A stretch of 64,000 nucleotides of DNA, taken from positions 1 to 64,000 of the forward strand of contig SHAP01000006.1 in the NCBI GenBank assembly GCA_004213555.1. The letters are read 5' to 3'. Source of the stretch: Phycisphaeraceae bacterium (GTDB lineage: Bacteria; Planctomycetota; Phycisphaerae; Phycisphaerales; SM1A02). The position numbers and the translations under genes are program-made. This document shows, in pieces, positions 17,274 through 26,263 of the stretch. The notes below the pieces were generated by a model. The model searched no databases and was not told the DNA's origin. It saw nothing but the letters and a program-made list of their open reading frames with translations. Numbering within the stretch: the stretch's first letter is position 1; each line of letters begins with the position of its first letter.

Positions 17274-19453
17274 GCAACCTCTGAATAATCCCGCATGATG
17301 CGGAAGTTCTTCTTGAAGTATCCACCAGTTTCAGTGCGAGCCTGGTTGAGGACAACGCCAAACACTTCGCTGCCAGCTTGCTTGACCGCGTTGGCAAGGC
17401 GAACCAAAAGACCACGTTCATCCTGACCAGCATGCACCAGCAACACAGCGCCATCGGCCTTCGATGCCATGGTCAAAGCGTCTCCGGCGGCAAGGGCGGG
17501 AGGCGCGTCGAACAGAACCAGGTCCCATTGCTGACGGGCATGATTGAGCAGCTCATCCATTTTTGGAGATCCGAGTCGGTCCACCACCCTGGAGGCCTCG
17601 GTACCAGCACCAACAAGATCAAATCCAGCCTCGGTGCGAACGGCAACACTTGAGAAATTCCCAGAGCCACCAAGAACATCCCCAAGGCCATTGCTTCCAT
17701 CAGCAAGGCCGAGTTGCTCGGCGAGTCCCGGTCGCCGGAAATCACCGTCGACCACCAGCACACTCCGGCCTGCCGCCGCCGCTGCAGCCGCGATGTTCAG
17801 GACGGTGCCTGTGCATCCGGTGTCGGGAGTGCACGGGAAAAAGACCACCACCCTGCGTTCAGTGGGGGCACATTTCCGTGAAAGTTGTGTCCAAATTTGC
17901 CGCATTGATTCTGCCACGACACTTTGACCAAATTCCGTCACTGCCGATTCAAAACTCGTGCAGCCATCTGGATCCTCATCAAGATGGGGAACAACGCCAA
18001 GAGTTCGAAGACCTGGTACCAAGGAAAGATCCTTCACACCTTTGATTCTTTGGTCGGTGAACTCACGCAAGAACACCACTCCAACCACGAGACCAGTTAC
18101 CAACAAGAATCCCGCGGGGATAACCAACTCAGGCTTTGGAAATGCCATCTCACGGGGGAGGGTTGCCGTACGAGCCAGCGAAACCAACCTCGCGTCATCC
18201 CGAGATCGAAACAATTTCAAATCGCGAACAAGTTGGTCTTCGCCATCTCGTTTCCGCTCGAGATAGTCACGTCGATTTTTAATATTTTCAATTCGACTGA
18301 GGTCTGCAGCCTGAGATTGCAGCGATTGGACCTTTTCAGAGTATTCATCTTGCAGAGATTGGCTCACGGCTTGGGTCTGCTCAAGGATTCTCATGGCTTG
18401 ACGGATGTCAGCTCTCAAGTTGCGCAACACGACTTCTTCACGACGGGCCTCCAACGCTGCTTCCGAGGAGTCGAGCCTCTGGATTGCCCTGGCCACGACT
18501 GGGCTTGAAGGGTCCAAGTATTGGGAACGCAAAAAAGTAAGATCTCGTCTCGCTGTTTCAACCGTTTGGACATGGATTGAAACTGAGGGGTCTGCTTCAG
18601 CCGTCCGAATGTCGTCCTCGTCGTAGGACAGCGTCCCATCAAGCTTTTGTTGGGCTTGGGCAACTTGAGTTTGCAGGCTCTGGGAGGCCTGTTGGTTGGT
18701 GTAAATCCGATCGGTCAATTGTTGAGCCGCGATCAATTCCGGGCTGTATCGAGGGTCTTCCAGCGAAGAAACGCCATTGGAAGTAATGAAGTCTTCCAGC
18801 TCGCCACTGATGTCGTCAATCTGACGTCGAGTGTCCGCAAACTCGGAGCTAAAAAGTCGGTCGATCGATTTGGCTCGGTTTTCTTCCAAGCTCTGAGTGC
18901 TCTCAAGATATGCGTCGGAAAGCGCGGCCACAATGGTTTGCGAATCTTCGCGACTCGCCGTGGCGAAGCTGATTCGGAACAATGCCGTCTTGGCAATGGG
19001 AGCACGGACCAAGTCATCTTCCAGCTCATCCACCGCTTCCTCGATACGTGGACCGTCTTCATCGACATACTGGCTGGTAAACCAGTTTGATCTCTGAACC
19101 GCTCGTGAACGTACCGCGGCTTTCAAAACATCACGATCCATCAGCCGGGAAAGTTCAGTGTTGGCTCGGCGTTCGATGTCGTCATCGTCCAACTCTTTGG
19201 CCGCACCAATCTCTGTGGCATCTTGGAGACCAGAACGTATTTCAAACAAAGCTTCAGATCGGTACTTGGGGGAAAAGATGGACAACGCGACGTATGAACC
19301 CCCCCCGACCCCAACCCCCAAAAAGCCGGAAAAAATCAGAAGAAGGAGATGCTTTCTGAGGATGCGAATCGGATCGACAGAAACGCCGGCTTCTCCTGGC
19401 GATGAAGGAGTCAGGGTTTCTTCAGATTTTGATTCTGACGGTTCCATACTCAT
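17270..19453 (-). CDS. Wzz/BY-kinase-like exopolysaccharide protein with a degenerate P-loop
   Basis: Architecture of a Wzc-type polysaccharide co-polymerase/tyrosine autokinase: N-terminal Wzz helix (about residues 35-58), a long coiled extracytoplasmic region, a second helix (ELVIPAGFLLVTGLVVGVVFL), then a cytoplasmic ParA/MinD-like domain. Walker A' (VLVVDGDFRRPGL) and Walker B (WDLVLFDAPPAL) are conserved. The Walker A segment, normally PGEGKST, reads FPCTPDTGCTGTVL: the catalytic Lys is Cys547 (codon 17813-17815). The C-terminus has only two Tyr (GGYFKKNF, MRDYSEVA). Kinase activity is therefore doubtful; chain-length control may remain. ATG 19453 follows ATAAGGG. Confidence 0.88.
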   Translation of the reverse strand: MSMEPSESKSEETLTPSSPGEAGVSVDPIRILRKHLLLLIFSGFLGVGVGGGSYVALSIFSPKYRSEALFEIRSGLQDATEIGAAKELDDDDIERRANTELSRLMDRDVLKAAVRSRAVQRSNWFTSQYVDEDGPRIEEAVDELEDDLVRAPIAKTALFRISFATASREDSQTIVAALSDAYLESTQSLEENRAKSIDRLFSSEFADTRRQIDDISGELEDFITSNGVSSLEDPRYSPELIAAQQLTDRIYTNQQASQSLQTQVAQAQQKLDGTLSYDEDDIRTAEADPSVSIHVQTVETARRDLTFLRSQYLDPSSPVVARAIQRLDSSEAALEARREEVVLRNLRADIRQAMRILEQTQAVSQSLQDEYSEKVQSLQSQAADLSRIENIKNRRDYLERKRDGEDQLVRDLKLFRSRDDARLVSLARTATLPREMAFPKPELVIPAGFLLVTGLVVGVVFLREFTDQRIKGVKDLSLVPGLRTLGVVPHLDEDPDGCTSFESAVTEFGQSVVAESMRQIWTQLSRKCAPTERRVVVFFPCTPDTGCTGTVLNIAAAAAAAGRSVLVVDGDFRRPGLAEQLGLADGSNGLGDVLGGSGNFSSVAVRTEAGFDLVGAGTEASRVVDRLGSPKMDELLNHARQQWDLVLFDAPPALAAGDALTMASKADGAVLLVHAGQDERGLLVRLANAVKQAGSEVFGVVLNQARTETGGYFKKNFRIMRDYSEVA

Positions 19454-19486
19454 CCCTTATCGGCCCAAAGGGGCAATCGGCTCGCG

Positions 19487-22400
19487 TTACGGGGTTAAAT
19501 TTGATTCCACTTCTTTCACCAGCGCCTCAAATTCATCACCTTCAGCATCATCACGGGCCTTGGCTACTGAAAGTGTCAATCGAGCTTGATCCTTATCACC
19601 TGATTGGGCCAAAGCGAGGGCGTGGCGGACCTGCGTGGTCGCGGAAGCTCCCCGGCGGACGGCTTCGGCAAGTGATTGGATGGCCTCTTCGTTTTGGCCA
19701 AGCGCCAACTGCACCGTGCCGAGAGTGTCCAAGATCTGAGGATTGCGAGGGCTTGCCTCGGCGGCAGACTGGGCCAATGGAAGAGCCCGTTCGTGCTCCC
19801 CCAACTTGTCAGAAAGGACATAGGCGATGTTGTTCGTGGTGAGCGGCTGATTGGGATCCAAGGCCAAACTCTTTTCCCATGCCGAGATTGCTTCGTTCGG
19901 TTTTTTGGCCGCAACCGCAATGTTTCCGGCAACCAACCACGCCTGAGCCGCTTCAGGATCTCCTTCTTCAGTCGCCATCTCCGCACTCTTCTTGCTGTCC
20001 TCAACCGCCCCGATGAAGTCTTCGCTGCCCAGCTTGACTCTGGCCAAGCCATTTAAGAGTGGCCACGAAAGCACGCCGCCGTTGGCTGCTTCGGCAAAAC
20101 TCCTGACGTCGTCGACTCGGCCCTCCCCAAAGTACGAACTGAGCTGGAGTGGGTATCGAGAAATCATCAGCTTGGGAGCACCATTGGCAACCTGTCTTTG
20201 GAACGCAGAAAAACACTCCCGCAAGACCGTCCGGGATTCTTGTTCACGGCCGATATTCAGCAGTGCGCTCGCACGCAAAGACATCAAGTCAGGGTTGTCC
20301 TGAACCCAAGTTTCCTCTTGAGCCGTCAGCCTGACCACCAGCCTCCAATCCGGATTTGGCACTGAAACTTCTGAAGCCATGCGACGGGCGAAGGTCGCGC
20401 TGTTGGTGTCTTGCTCAAAAGCTCTGCGGAAGTAATCACGAGCTTCAATTTCTTGATCTGGAATACCAATCAAAAGTTCTCCGGCTCGTGCATACCACTG
20501 GGCACTGAGTTTTCCGACCGGAAGGGATCGCCCCCCATCGCCTGCAACTGAGGCGGCGGACACTCGGTCTCCAATATTTAGGAATTCACGAACGATCCTC
20601 AAACGAAGCTTGTTGTTTGCGGGGTCACGCTTAAGTTGGGCTTGAAGGGCCCGAATGCCTTCAGAAATATCGCCTCCAGCGTCGAGAAGGGCGAATCGAG
20701 CCGCGGCAACAGCGGCAGACTGAGGCGAAAGGCCTTCGGCTTCAGTCAACGATTTTGCCGCCGCTTCATAAGCCTCTTTGTCACCGGTACGCCGATACCG
20801 TTCTATGTAGATCGTTGCCTCAAGAAGCCGAGGACCAATGTCCCGTGGCAGCAACCTTTTGGCCAACGCCAACTGCTCCAATGCTGAGGATTCTTCAGCC
20901 ATTCCATCTTGATTGTCCCTGTATTTTTCGGTGGCGAATCCGGCATAAATCATGGATTGAATCAGCGCTCGAGCCGCCCGATCGCGGTCATCCTGAGGCA
21001 GAGGCAGACGATCAAACACCGACTGGGCTTCGGCAGGTCGGTCCGAACGGGCAAGACACTCGCTGTACTGCTCAAAGAATGCGTGACGAGGCAGGACAAT
21101 CTCGGTCAAACCAGGCCGCGAGGTGTCCGGGCGAAAAACACGCACCGTCCGATCAGCAGCATCTTCAGGCAACATCGCAACCAGTGATTCGTACTGGTTC
21201 GCGGCTGCAACAAATTGATTCCGAGACATGTACATGGATGCCGCCGCAAACGCTCCGGAAATATCATTTAACGGCTCTAAGGTTTTGATCGCTTCGTCGT
21301 ATCTTCCGAGCTCTGAGAAGAGATTGGCCAACATAAGATTGGCTTTCAAAGAGGATTCATCATCTTCGGCCGATACCACGGCGTCACGCAACGCACTGAT
21401 CCCAAGCTCAGGGCGTCCCTGTTGCTTCGAAATATCCGCCTTGTAGGCCGCAATCATGAGCGAATCAAATTGGGAATCACCTGCTTGAAGGGCTTCATCG
21501 AGCAGCTCATCAGACTGCTTCCACCATGCTTGACGATTCGATTCGATCAGCAAACTCTGCCGTTCGGGGGGCAGTTGATTGAATTGATTTCGGTCGAAAG
21601 AAAATTCCGGATCAAGAATCTTGATGGTTGCGACGGTGGGAATGGCGACTCCCAGAAGTCGGGCCAATTCGATGACGTTGCGAAGATCCTTTGGATTTGA
21701 GGCGTAGCGCGACAACCTCACTTGAAAAAGGACTGAAAGATCGGCACTTTCTAAGGCGAGATTAAGCCATGCTTCGCGTAAGGCTATGTTGTCTGGGGCG
21801 AAGCGAGACGCGGTCTGAAGAACTTCTGTCGCGAGTTGTTTTTTGCCCAATTGGACCAACAGCAAAGCGTAGGACTGGGCAATTTGAATGCTGTTTGGCT
21901 GAATTTCCCAAGCCTCTACGTAGTGACGTTCAGCATTGACGTAGTCACCGAGTTGACTTTCAGTTTGGGCAAGTTGCGCCAAAAGTCGTCCATCAGTGGG
22001 AATGGCCTCGACCGCGGCCGTGAAAGCGTCGCGTGCAGCAGACCATTCTCCTTGCGCTGCGGCCAATCGTCCTTGATACGTTGCCCCTGATGCCTGGTCA
22101 GTGTTGAACTGCTCCGCGAGTTGTGCCGAATCCAATGCCGTCGCCCAATCTTGACTTTGGAGGGCTTGGGAAAAGCTGAATTCAATCCATTCCGGCGCTT
22201 CTGGATACTTCTGAGCAATATCTTTTTCTCGAACGCTTATTTCACTTTCAATGCGCTCGGCCAATTCCAAATCATCGGTTTGATTTGCATTGGCTTTGAA
22301 AGAAACGAGATCGCGGAGTATCGAAACCGCGCCGGCGGCTGGATTCTGCTCAAGATCATCAGAATGAAAGAGAACAATGGCCTCGATGGGATCGGAGGTG

Positions 22401-24418
22401 CTGGCGGTAACCCGAAGCTCACGAATGGCGTCTTCAATGCGTTGGTTCGAAGGGACAAAGGCATCAAGAATTTCAAGTGCCAGAGGCTTTTGATCTTCAA
22501 CAATCAACATCCGTACGTAGGAAACGACAACAACAAATTCCTGTGGTTCACGCTCGTAAATTGCCCTCATCTCACGAAGCGACCCATCGCGGTCCCCGTC
22601 GTCGTAACGCTGTAAAAGTTCTTGAACTTCAGTCGCCAATGGCGAGGTTCTGACCTTCCCCTCGAGGGCATCTTGAGCCAACTGAACCGCGTTCGCAGAT
22701 GCTTCGAAATTAATCTCGGCATCCATCATGGACTGGCCAAGCGACAGAACCTGTTCCCAATCGCGTTTCAGCACCAGTATTTGCAATTTGTTTTGCAACA
22801 ACGTTGGTTCGTTTGGCACAGACTCGAGAGCTTGATCCAACTGACTGAGGGCCAGTCCCAACTGGTTCAGTTCGCGGTTGACCTGTACCGAATACAACAG
22901 CAGGCGTACATCAGTAGGTTGCCCAGAAAGGCTCTTCCTCCGCAGAATATCGTCCAGAAGTGTGGCGGCAGTACGGAGGCTGCGATTGCTTCCTTCAGCG
23001 TAAGCCCGCTTCGCTTGCATTTCGAGCAAGACGAGATTTCCCTCAGGCTCTGGAACCAAAGCGAGAGCTTCCTCGTACAGATCATCGATGCTTGCGAGAA
23101 CGCTTGCTCTTTCAAGTTGTCCCCTCACCAGTTGGTCCATGATCAGGCCAGTATGAATGCCATACATGGTCAATTTGAAATCATCAAAACTTCCCGCAAA
23201 CAGTCCGACTTCTGGACGAGATCTCTGGGTGAAGTCTTTGGCCAATTCAAGGGCGAGCGCCCGCTGATCATCTTCTGTACTTTGGCTGAGCAGTTGAATG
23301 CGACGATGCTCAACCACATAGTCGGCATAAGAGGTTGTTTGCAGCTGGCTCAAAGCAACCGCGGACTGAGTGAACAAATCAGGCTCGCCCATTCTGGCCA
23401 ATGCATTCAAGCAGTCGTTGACATCAAAAAGCTCAAGCATGCGGGGAATTTCGCTCAATGCCAAGTCTCGAAGGGGGCCGTCTTCTATCTTCAATTCAGG
23501 GAGAACTTCCAGTACTCGTTCGTTGTTCAAAGCATGGGCGGCTTCGAGTCGGCCAATCACCCACAGTGCTCTTGCGTGACCGACCGAATCATTGGGGATT
23601 GGTCGCACAAACTCATCGCCTACCAACCCCCGGGCGTCACTTAGATATGGTTGTTCGGATCCAGGGGCTGGAACTTCGAGACTGGAGCTCTTGTCAAACA
23701 GGTTTCGAAGCGTCTGCCCGTATTCCGTGATGAGACTCCGGTCGTTGTCCAGAATGGCTTCTTCCAAACGAATGCTGTACCCACGGAGAGCAATGCCATA
23801 GTCAATGGCTTTCGGATCATCATCCAGTCGATTTTGTAAAAGTTCAAAGGCTTCATCACGATCGCGGTCGCGGAGTTCATTCCAGCGAATCTTGTTCAAA
23901 CGACTCGCTGCGATCCAACGTTCCGAGAATGACTCGTTCTCCAGACTCCGAATACCGGCGGCATCGGCGGTGTCCTCCACCATCTCCATCAGGGAGGCAG
24001 AACGAATATCCATCGCATCGGCATACACAGTTCGCACCAAGACCCGAGAACGCTCTGGCAGGTCGGGATGGTTTTCAGCCCCCCACTTCAGGGAACCCAA
24101 CCAAGCGTTGTAGAACTCGTTTGCTTCCACCGTAGAGTTGGGAGAAGTCAAAAGAATAACCCGTTGTAGGGATGTCAAGTACTCAAGGTCCCGAGGCTCT
24201 TTCCCCAAAGCTCGGCCATAGTTTCGGCGGGCCTCACGGAACTTTTCCGCCTGTTCAAACTCGACAGCCTTGGCATAAATCGACGAGGCGCTGCGAAGCA
24301 CCAAAAAGTAATACGCACCACCCAGCCCGCCAACCAACGCCATGCCAACAATCGAAAGAATCAGCAGCAATTTGATGTTGAGGGCACCGGCTCGATGAAG
24401 AGAAGAGTTGTGTCGCAT
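19487..24418 (-). CDS. Giant TPR-repeat protein of the exosortase/EPS operon (PrsT-like)
   Basis: 1643 residues from ATG 24418. An N-terminal membrane helix (IKLLLILSIVGMALVGGLGG) anchors it, with the rest probably periplasmic. The body is helical repeats; TPR-like units are clear near the end (PNEAISAWEKSLALDPNQPL, then LGQNEEAIQSLAEAV) and scattered throughout. Large TPR proteins (PrsT/EpsE type) accompany exosortases and are thought to scaffold polysaccharide or protein export. It overlaps the epsI stop by one base (TGATG), and 33 bases separate it from the kinase-like gene. It is longer than typical PrsT proteins (about 900 residues, from memory). Confidence 0.85.
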   Translation of the reverse strand: MRHNSSLHRAGALNIKLLLILSIVGMALVGGLGGAYYFLVLRSASSIYAKAVEFEQAEKFREARRNYGRALGKEPRDLEYLTSLQRVILLTSPNSTVEANEFYNAWLGSLKWGAENHPDLPERSRVLVRTVYADAMDIRSASLMEMVEDTADAAGIRSLENESFSERWIAASRLNKIRWNELRDRDRDEAFELLQNRLDDDPKAIDYGIALRGYSIRLEEAILDNDRSLITEYGQTLRNLFDKSSSLEVPAPGSEQPYLSDARGLVGDEFVRPIPNDSVGHARALWVIGRLEAAHALNNERVLEVLPELKIEDGPLRDLALSEIPRMLELFDVNDCLNALARMGEPDLFTQSAVALSQLQTTSYADYVVEHRRIQLLSQSTEDDQRALALELAKDFTQRSRPEVGLFAGSFDDFKLTMYGIHTGLIMDQLVRGQLERASVLASIDDLYEEALALVPEPEGNLVLLEMQAKRAYAEGSNRSLRTAATLLDDILRRKSLSGQPTDVRLLLYSVQVNRELNQLGLALSQLDQALESVPNEPTLLQNKLQILVLKRDWEQVLSLGQSMMDAEINFEASANAVQLAQDALEGKVRTSPLATEVQELLQRYDDGDRDGSLREMRAIYEREPQEFVVVVSYVRMLIVEDQKPLALEILDAFVPSNQRIEDAIRELRVTASTSDPIEAIVLFHSDDLEQNPAAGAVSILRDLVSFKANANQTDDLELAERIESEISVREKDIAQKYPEAPEWIEFSFSQALQSQDWATALDSAQLAEQFNTDQASGATYQGRLAAAQGEWSAARDAFTAAVEAIPTDGRLLAQLAQTESQLGDYVNAERHYVEAWEIQPNSIQIAQSYALLLVQLGKKQLATEVLQTASRFAPDNIALREAWLNLALESADLSVLFQVRLSRYASNPKDLRNVIELARLLGVAIPTVATIKILDPEFSFDRNQFNQLPPERQSLLIESNRQAWWKQSDELLDEALQAGDSQFDSLMIAAYKADISKQQGRPELGISALRDAVVSAEDDESSLKANLMLANLFSELGRYDEAIKTLEPLNDISGAFAAASMYMSRNQFVAAANQYESLVAMLPEDAADRTVRVFRPDTSRPGLTEIVLPRHAFFEQYSECLARSDRPAEAQSVFDRLPLPQDDRDRAARALIQSMIYAGFATEKYRDNQDGMAEESSALEQLALAKRLLPRDIGPRLLEATIYIERYRRTGDKEAYEAAAKSLTEAEGLSPQSAAVAAARFALLDAGGDISEGIRALQAQLKRDPANNKLRLRIVREFLNIGDRVSAASVAGDGGRSLPVGKLSAQWYARAGELLIGIPDQEIEARDYFRRAFEQDTNSATFARRMASEVSVPNPDWRLVVRLTAQEETWVQDNPDLMSLRASALLNIGREQESRTVLRECFSAFQRQVANGAPKLMISRYPLQLSSYFGEGRVDDVRSFAEAANGGVLSWPLLNGLARVKLGSEDFIGAVEDSKKSAEMATEEGDPEAAQAWLVAGNIAVAAKKPNEAISAWEKSLALDPNQPLTTNNIAYVLSDKLGEHERALPLAQSAAEASPRNPQILDTLGTVQLALGQNEEAIQSLAEAVRRGASATTQVRHALALAQSGDKDQARLTLSVAKARDDAEGDEFEALVKEVESNLTP

Positions 24419-25236
24419 CAGGAAGACTCCAAGGCAGCGGAAAGTGATCGCCAATCAGGCAAACTCCGCATGAGATAAGGCATGAGAAGTTCGAGAAACT
24501 CTCGACTGGCATCAACAAATTCAGAACGATCTTGTCGACGCTTCAATTGTGTCACCAGCTGGACCTTGCAGTAGTAGGCCATCTTTTGAGATGGATCAAA
24601 CGCAAGCCGTTTCACTGATTCTGGGGTCGCGGCAAACTTTCCATTCGCTACAAAGAAGTAGCCACCCCACAGCACTGTTCCTGGTTGATCTGAACGGATG
24701 AAACTGCTGGTCCGCAGAGACAAATCATCGGTAGGTATGAAGACATCTGCGACCCGTCCCGTCAGGGGGTCTTCGATACCTACCTCGAACCAAGAATCGT
24801 CAATTTTCTTCCAAGTGGGCTGCTTGATGTTGAGTGGCAGGTTTTCTGGCAATTGCTCAAGGTCGAACCCACCGGTCGCCACCAAACAGCGATCTGGGAC
24901 GTGTGGTACTGCATCAATCATGCCGGTGTAGTACGCCAAATGGAGTTGCAGAAAACGACCATCTGTGTGTTCATAGGACCGAGTAAGGAACTGATCGGTG
25001 CCGAGTTCTTCGATAAATTCTTCCGACAATCTTTGATCATCCCCAACCGCTTCCCATCGACCGAGAATCCGGGGGACATCAGCAAGGCCGCGTCGAATGG
25101 CCACGGGCTCTTTCTTAAGGTGAATGTTCAATGCGTCCATGGCGAAACTCATGCCGACTCGTGAAACCACCACCAGTCCCACAACAACCAACATCGCACG
25201 TCGTTGCGATTGATGAAGCCTGATGCCAAGACTCAT
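24418..25236 (-). CDS. epsI: EpsI family exosortase-associated protein (DUF3485)
   Basis: One N-terminal membrane helix (AMLVVVGLVVVSRVGMSFAM) followed by the EpsI domain: VPRILGRWEAVG, then LHLAYYTGM and the family's HVPDRCLVATGGFDLE. EpsI is usually fused to or next to an exosortase; its biochemical role is not settled. It overlaps the exosortase gene by 4 bases and the TPR gene by 1 base, consistent with coupled expression. Length 272 residues is somewhat longer than the usual 200-230. Confidence 0.85.
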   Translation of the reverse strand: MSLGIRLHQSQRRAMLVVVGLVVVSRVGMSFAMDALNIHLKKEPVAIRRGLADVPRILGRWEAVGDDQRLSEEFIEELGTDQFLTRSYEHTDGRFLQLHLAYYTGMIDAVPHVPDRCLVATGGFDLEQLPENLPLNIKQPTWKKIDDSWFEVGIEDPLTGRVADVFIPTDDLSLRTSSFIRSDQPGTVLWGGYFFVANGKFAATPESVKRLAFDPSQKMAYYCKVQLVTQLKRRQDRSEFVDASREFLELLMPYLMRSLPDWRSLSAALESS

Positions 25237-26171
25237 GATGCAGCCCCCGAACTCAATGCATCATTGGATGGATCTATCACCAAACGCTTCAATATTTCGG
25301 CCACCCCTAGGAACAACAACCAAGCGGGAACCAAAAGGAACACTCCAACCATCGTGTGTACTTCACCCGTTCCGAGATCAGGATCAATCAGACTTAACAG
25401 GCCAAGCACCAAAACACGAACGATGTTGACCACCAAGGCCACGGGGAAAGCAGATCCAATCAAGAGGACTCTCTGCCACCAGCGTTGGAAGGAGACAAAG
25501 GCCATGGTGGTACCGATGGCCAAAAATGCCATAAGCATTCGCATGCCACTGCATGCTTCAGCCACATTCAAAGGAATGATTGTGGATGACATGTCGTCAC
25601 CCATGACATAGATACGAATGACGTTGCCTTCAAGCTCAGCATCGAGCGTGCCCAACACCAGCAGCATATGAGCGCCAAATGCAGTAATAGATTGCATGGG
25701 GTGGGTGACATAGGCCATCAATCGGTCGGAAATGGTTTGCCCAAAGATCAGCAAGAAAATCATTGGAAAGATCAGATGCCGAATGGAGGCCGGGCCCAAC
25801 AACAACATCCCCACCCCACCCAAGCTGCACACGGCGGCGAAGCCACGAAGGTTGTGGTGGTGCAAGACCGAGGGGCCAAAAATACACACGGCGTACCACA
25901 TCAATCCGAGTGCCAATGGCAAAAGCCCCCACCAGCAAATTCGAGCTCCGGCGGACTCGATCTGTGGCCATGCACGTCGCAAGAACCAAGCGGCGATGAA
26001 GGGGGCAACCAGAGTGTGGCCCCAGTCATCGGTTTCCTGAATTGCCCATTGGAATTGACGGAGTAGAAAATCCCAAAAATATGCCACGAAGGACACCAGC
26101 AGCAACCCCACAACTGCAGCATCCCCTGCAATCGGGGAAGATGGACTTGGCTGGTCTGGGGAGGCTTTCAT
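25233..26171 (-). CDS. xrt: Exosortase (Xrt family transpeptidase)
   Basis: Multi-pass membrane transpeptidase proposed to sort PEP-CTERM-type proteins to the surface. About eight membrane helices. The catalytic triad of the family is intact: Cys207 in VAEACSGMRML, Arg252 in VVNIVRVLVLG and His272 in GTGEVHTMVG. Stand-alone (312 residues) with EpsI as a separate gene. The subtype is not assigned; planctomycete exosortases form their own groups. No substrate with a recognisable PEP-CTERM tail was seen in this window. A 92-base gap separates it from the upstream export gene. Confidence 0.9.
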   Translation of the reverse strand: MKASPDQPSPSSPIAGDAAVVGLLLVSFVAYFWDFLLRQFQWAIQETDDWGHTLVAPFIAAWFLRRAWPQIESAGARICWWGLLPLALGLMWYAVCIFGPSVLHHHNLRGFAAVCSLGGVGMLLLGPASIRHLIFPMIFLLIFGQTISDRLMAYVTHPMQSITAFGAHMLLVLGTLDAELEGNVIRIYVMGDDMSSTIIPLNVAEACSGMRMLMAFLAIGTTMAFVSFQRWWQRVLLIGSAFPVALVVNIVRVLVLGLLSLIDPDLGTGEVHTMVGVFLLVPAWLLFLGVAEILKRLVIDPSNDALSSGAAS

Positions 26172-26263
26172 GGATCAAGAGGCTGCCGGCACAAGGAAGC
26201 GTACGCTCTTGAATCGGCAAGGGTTTCCATCAAATCCAGCCCGATTCTCCGACCAAGTGACTT

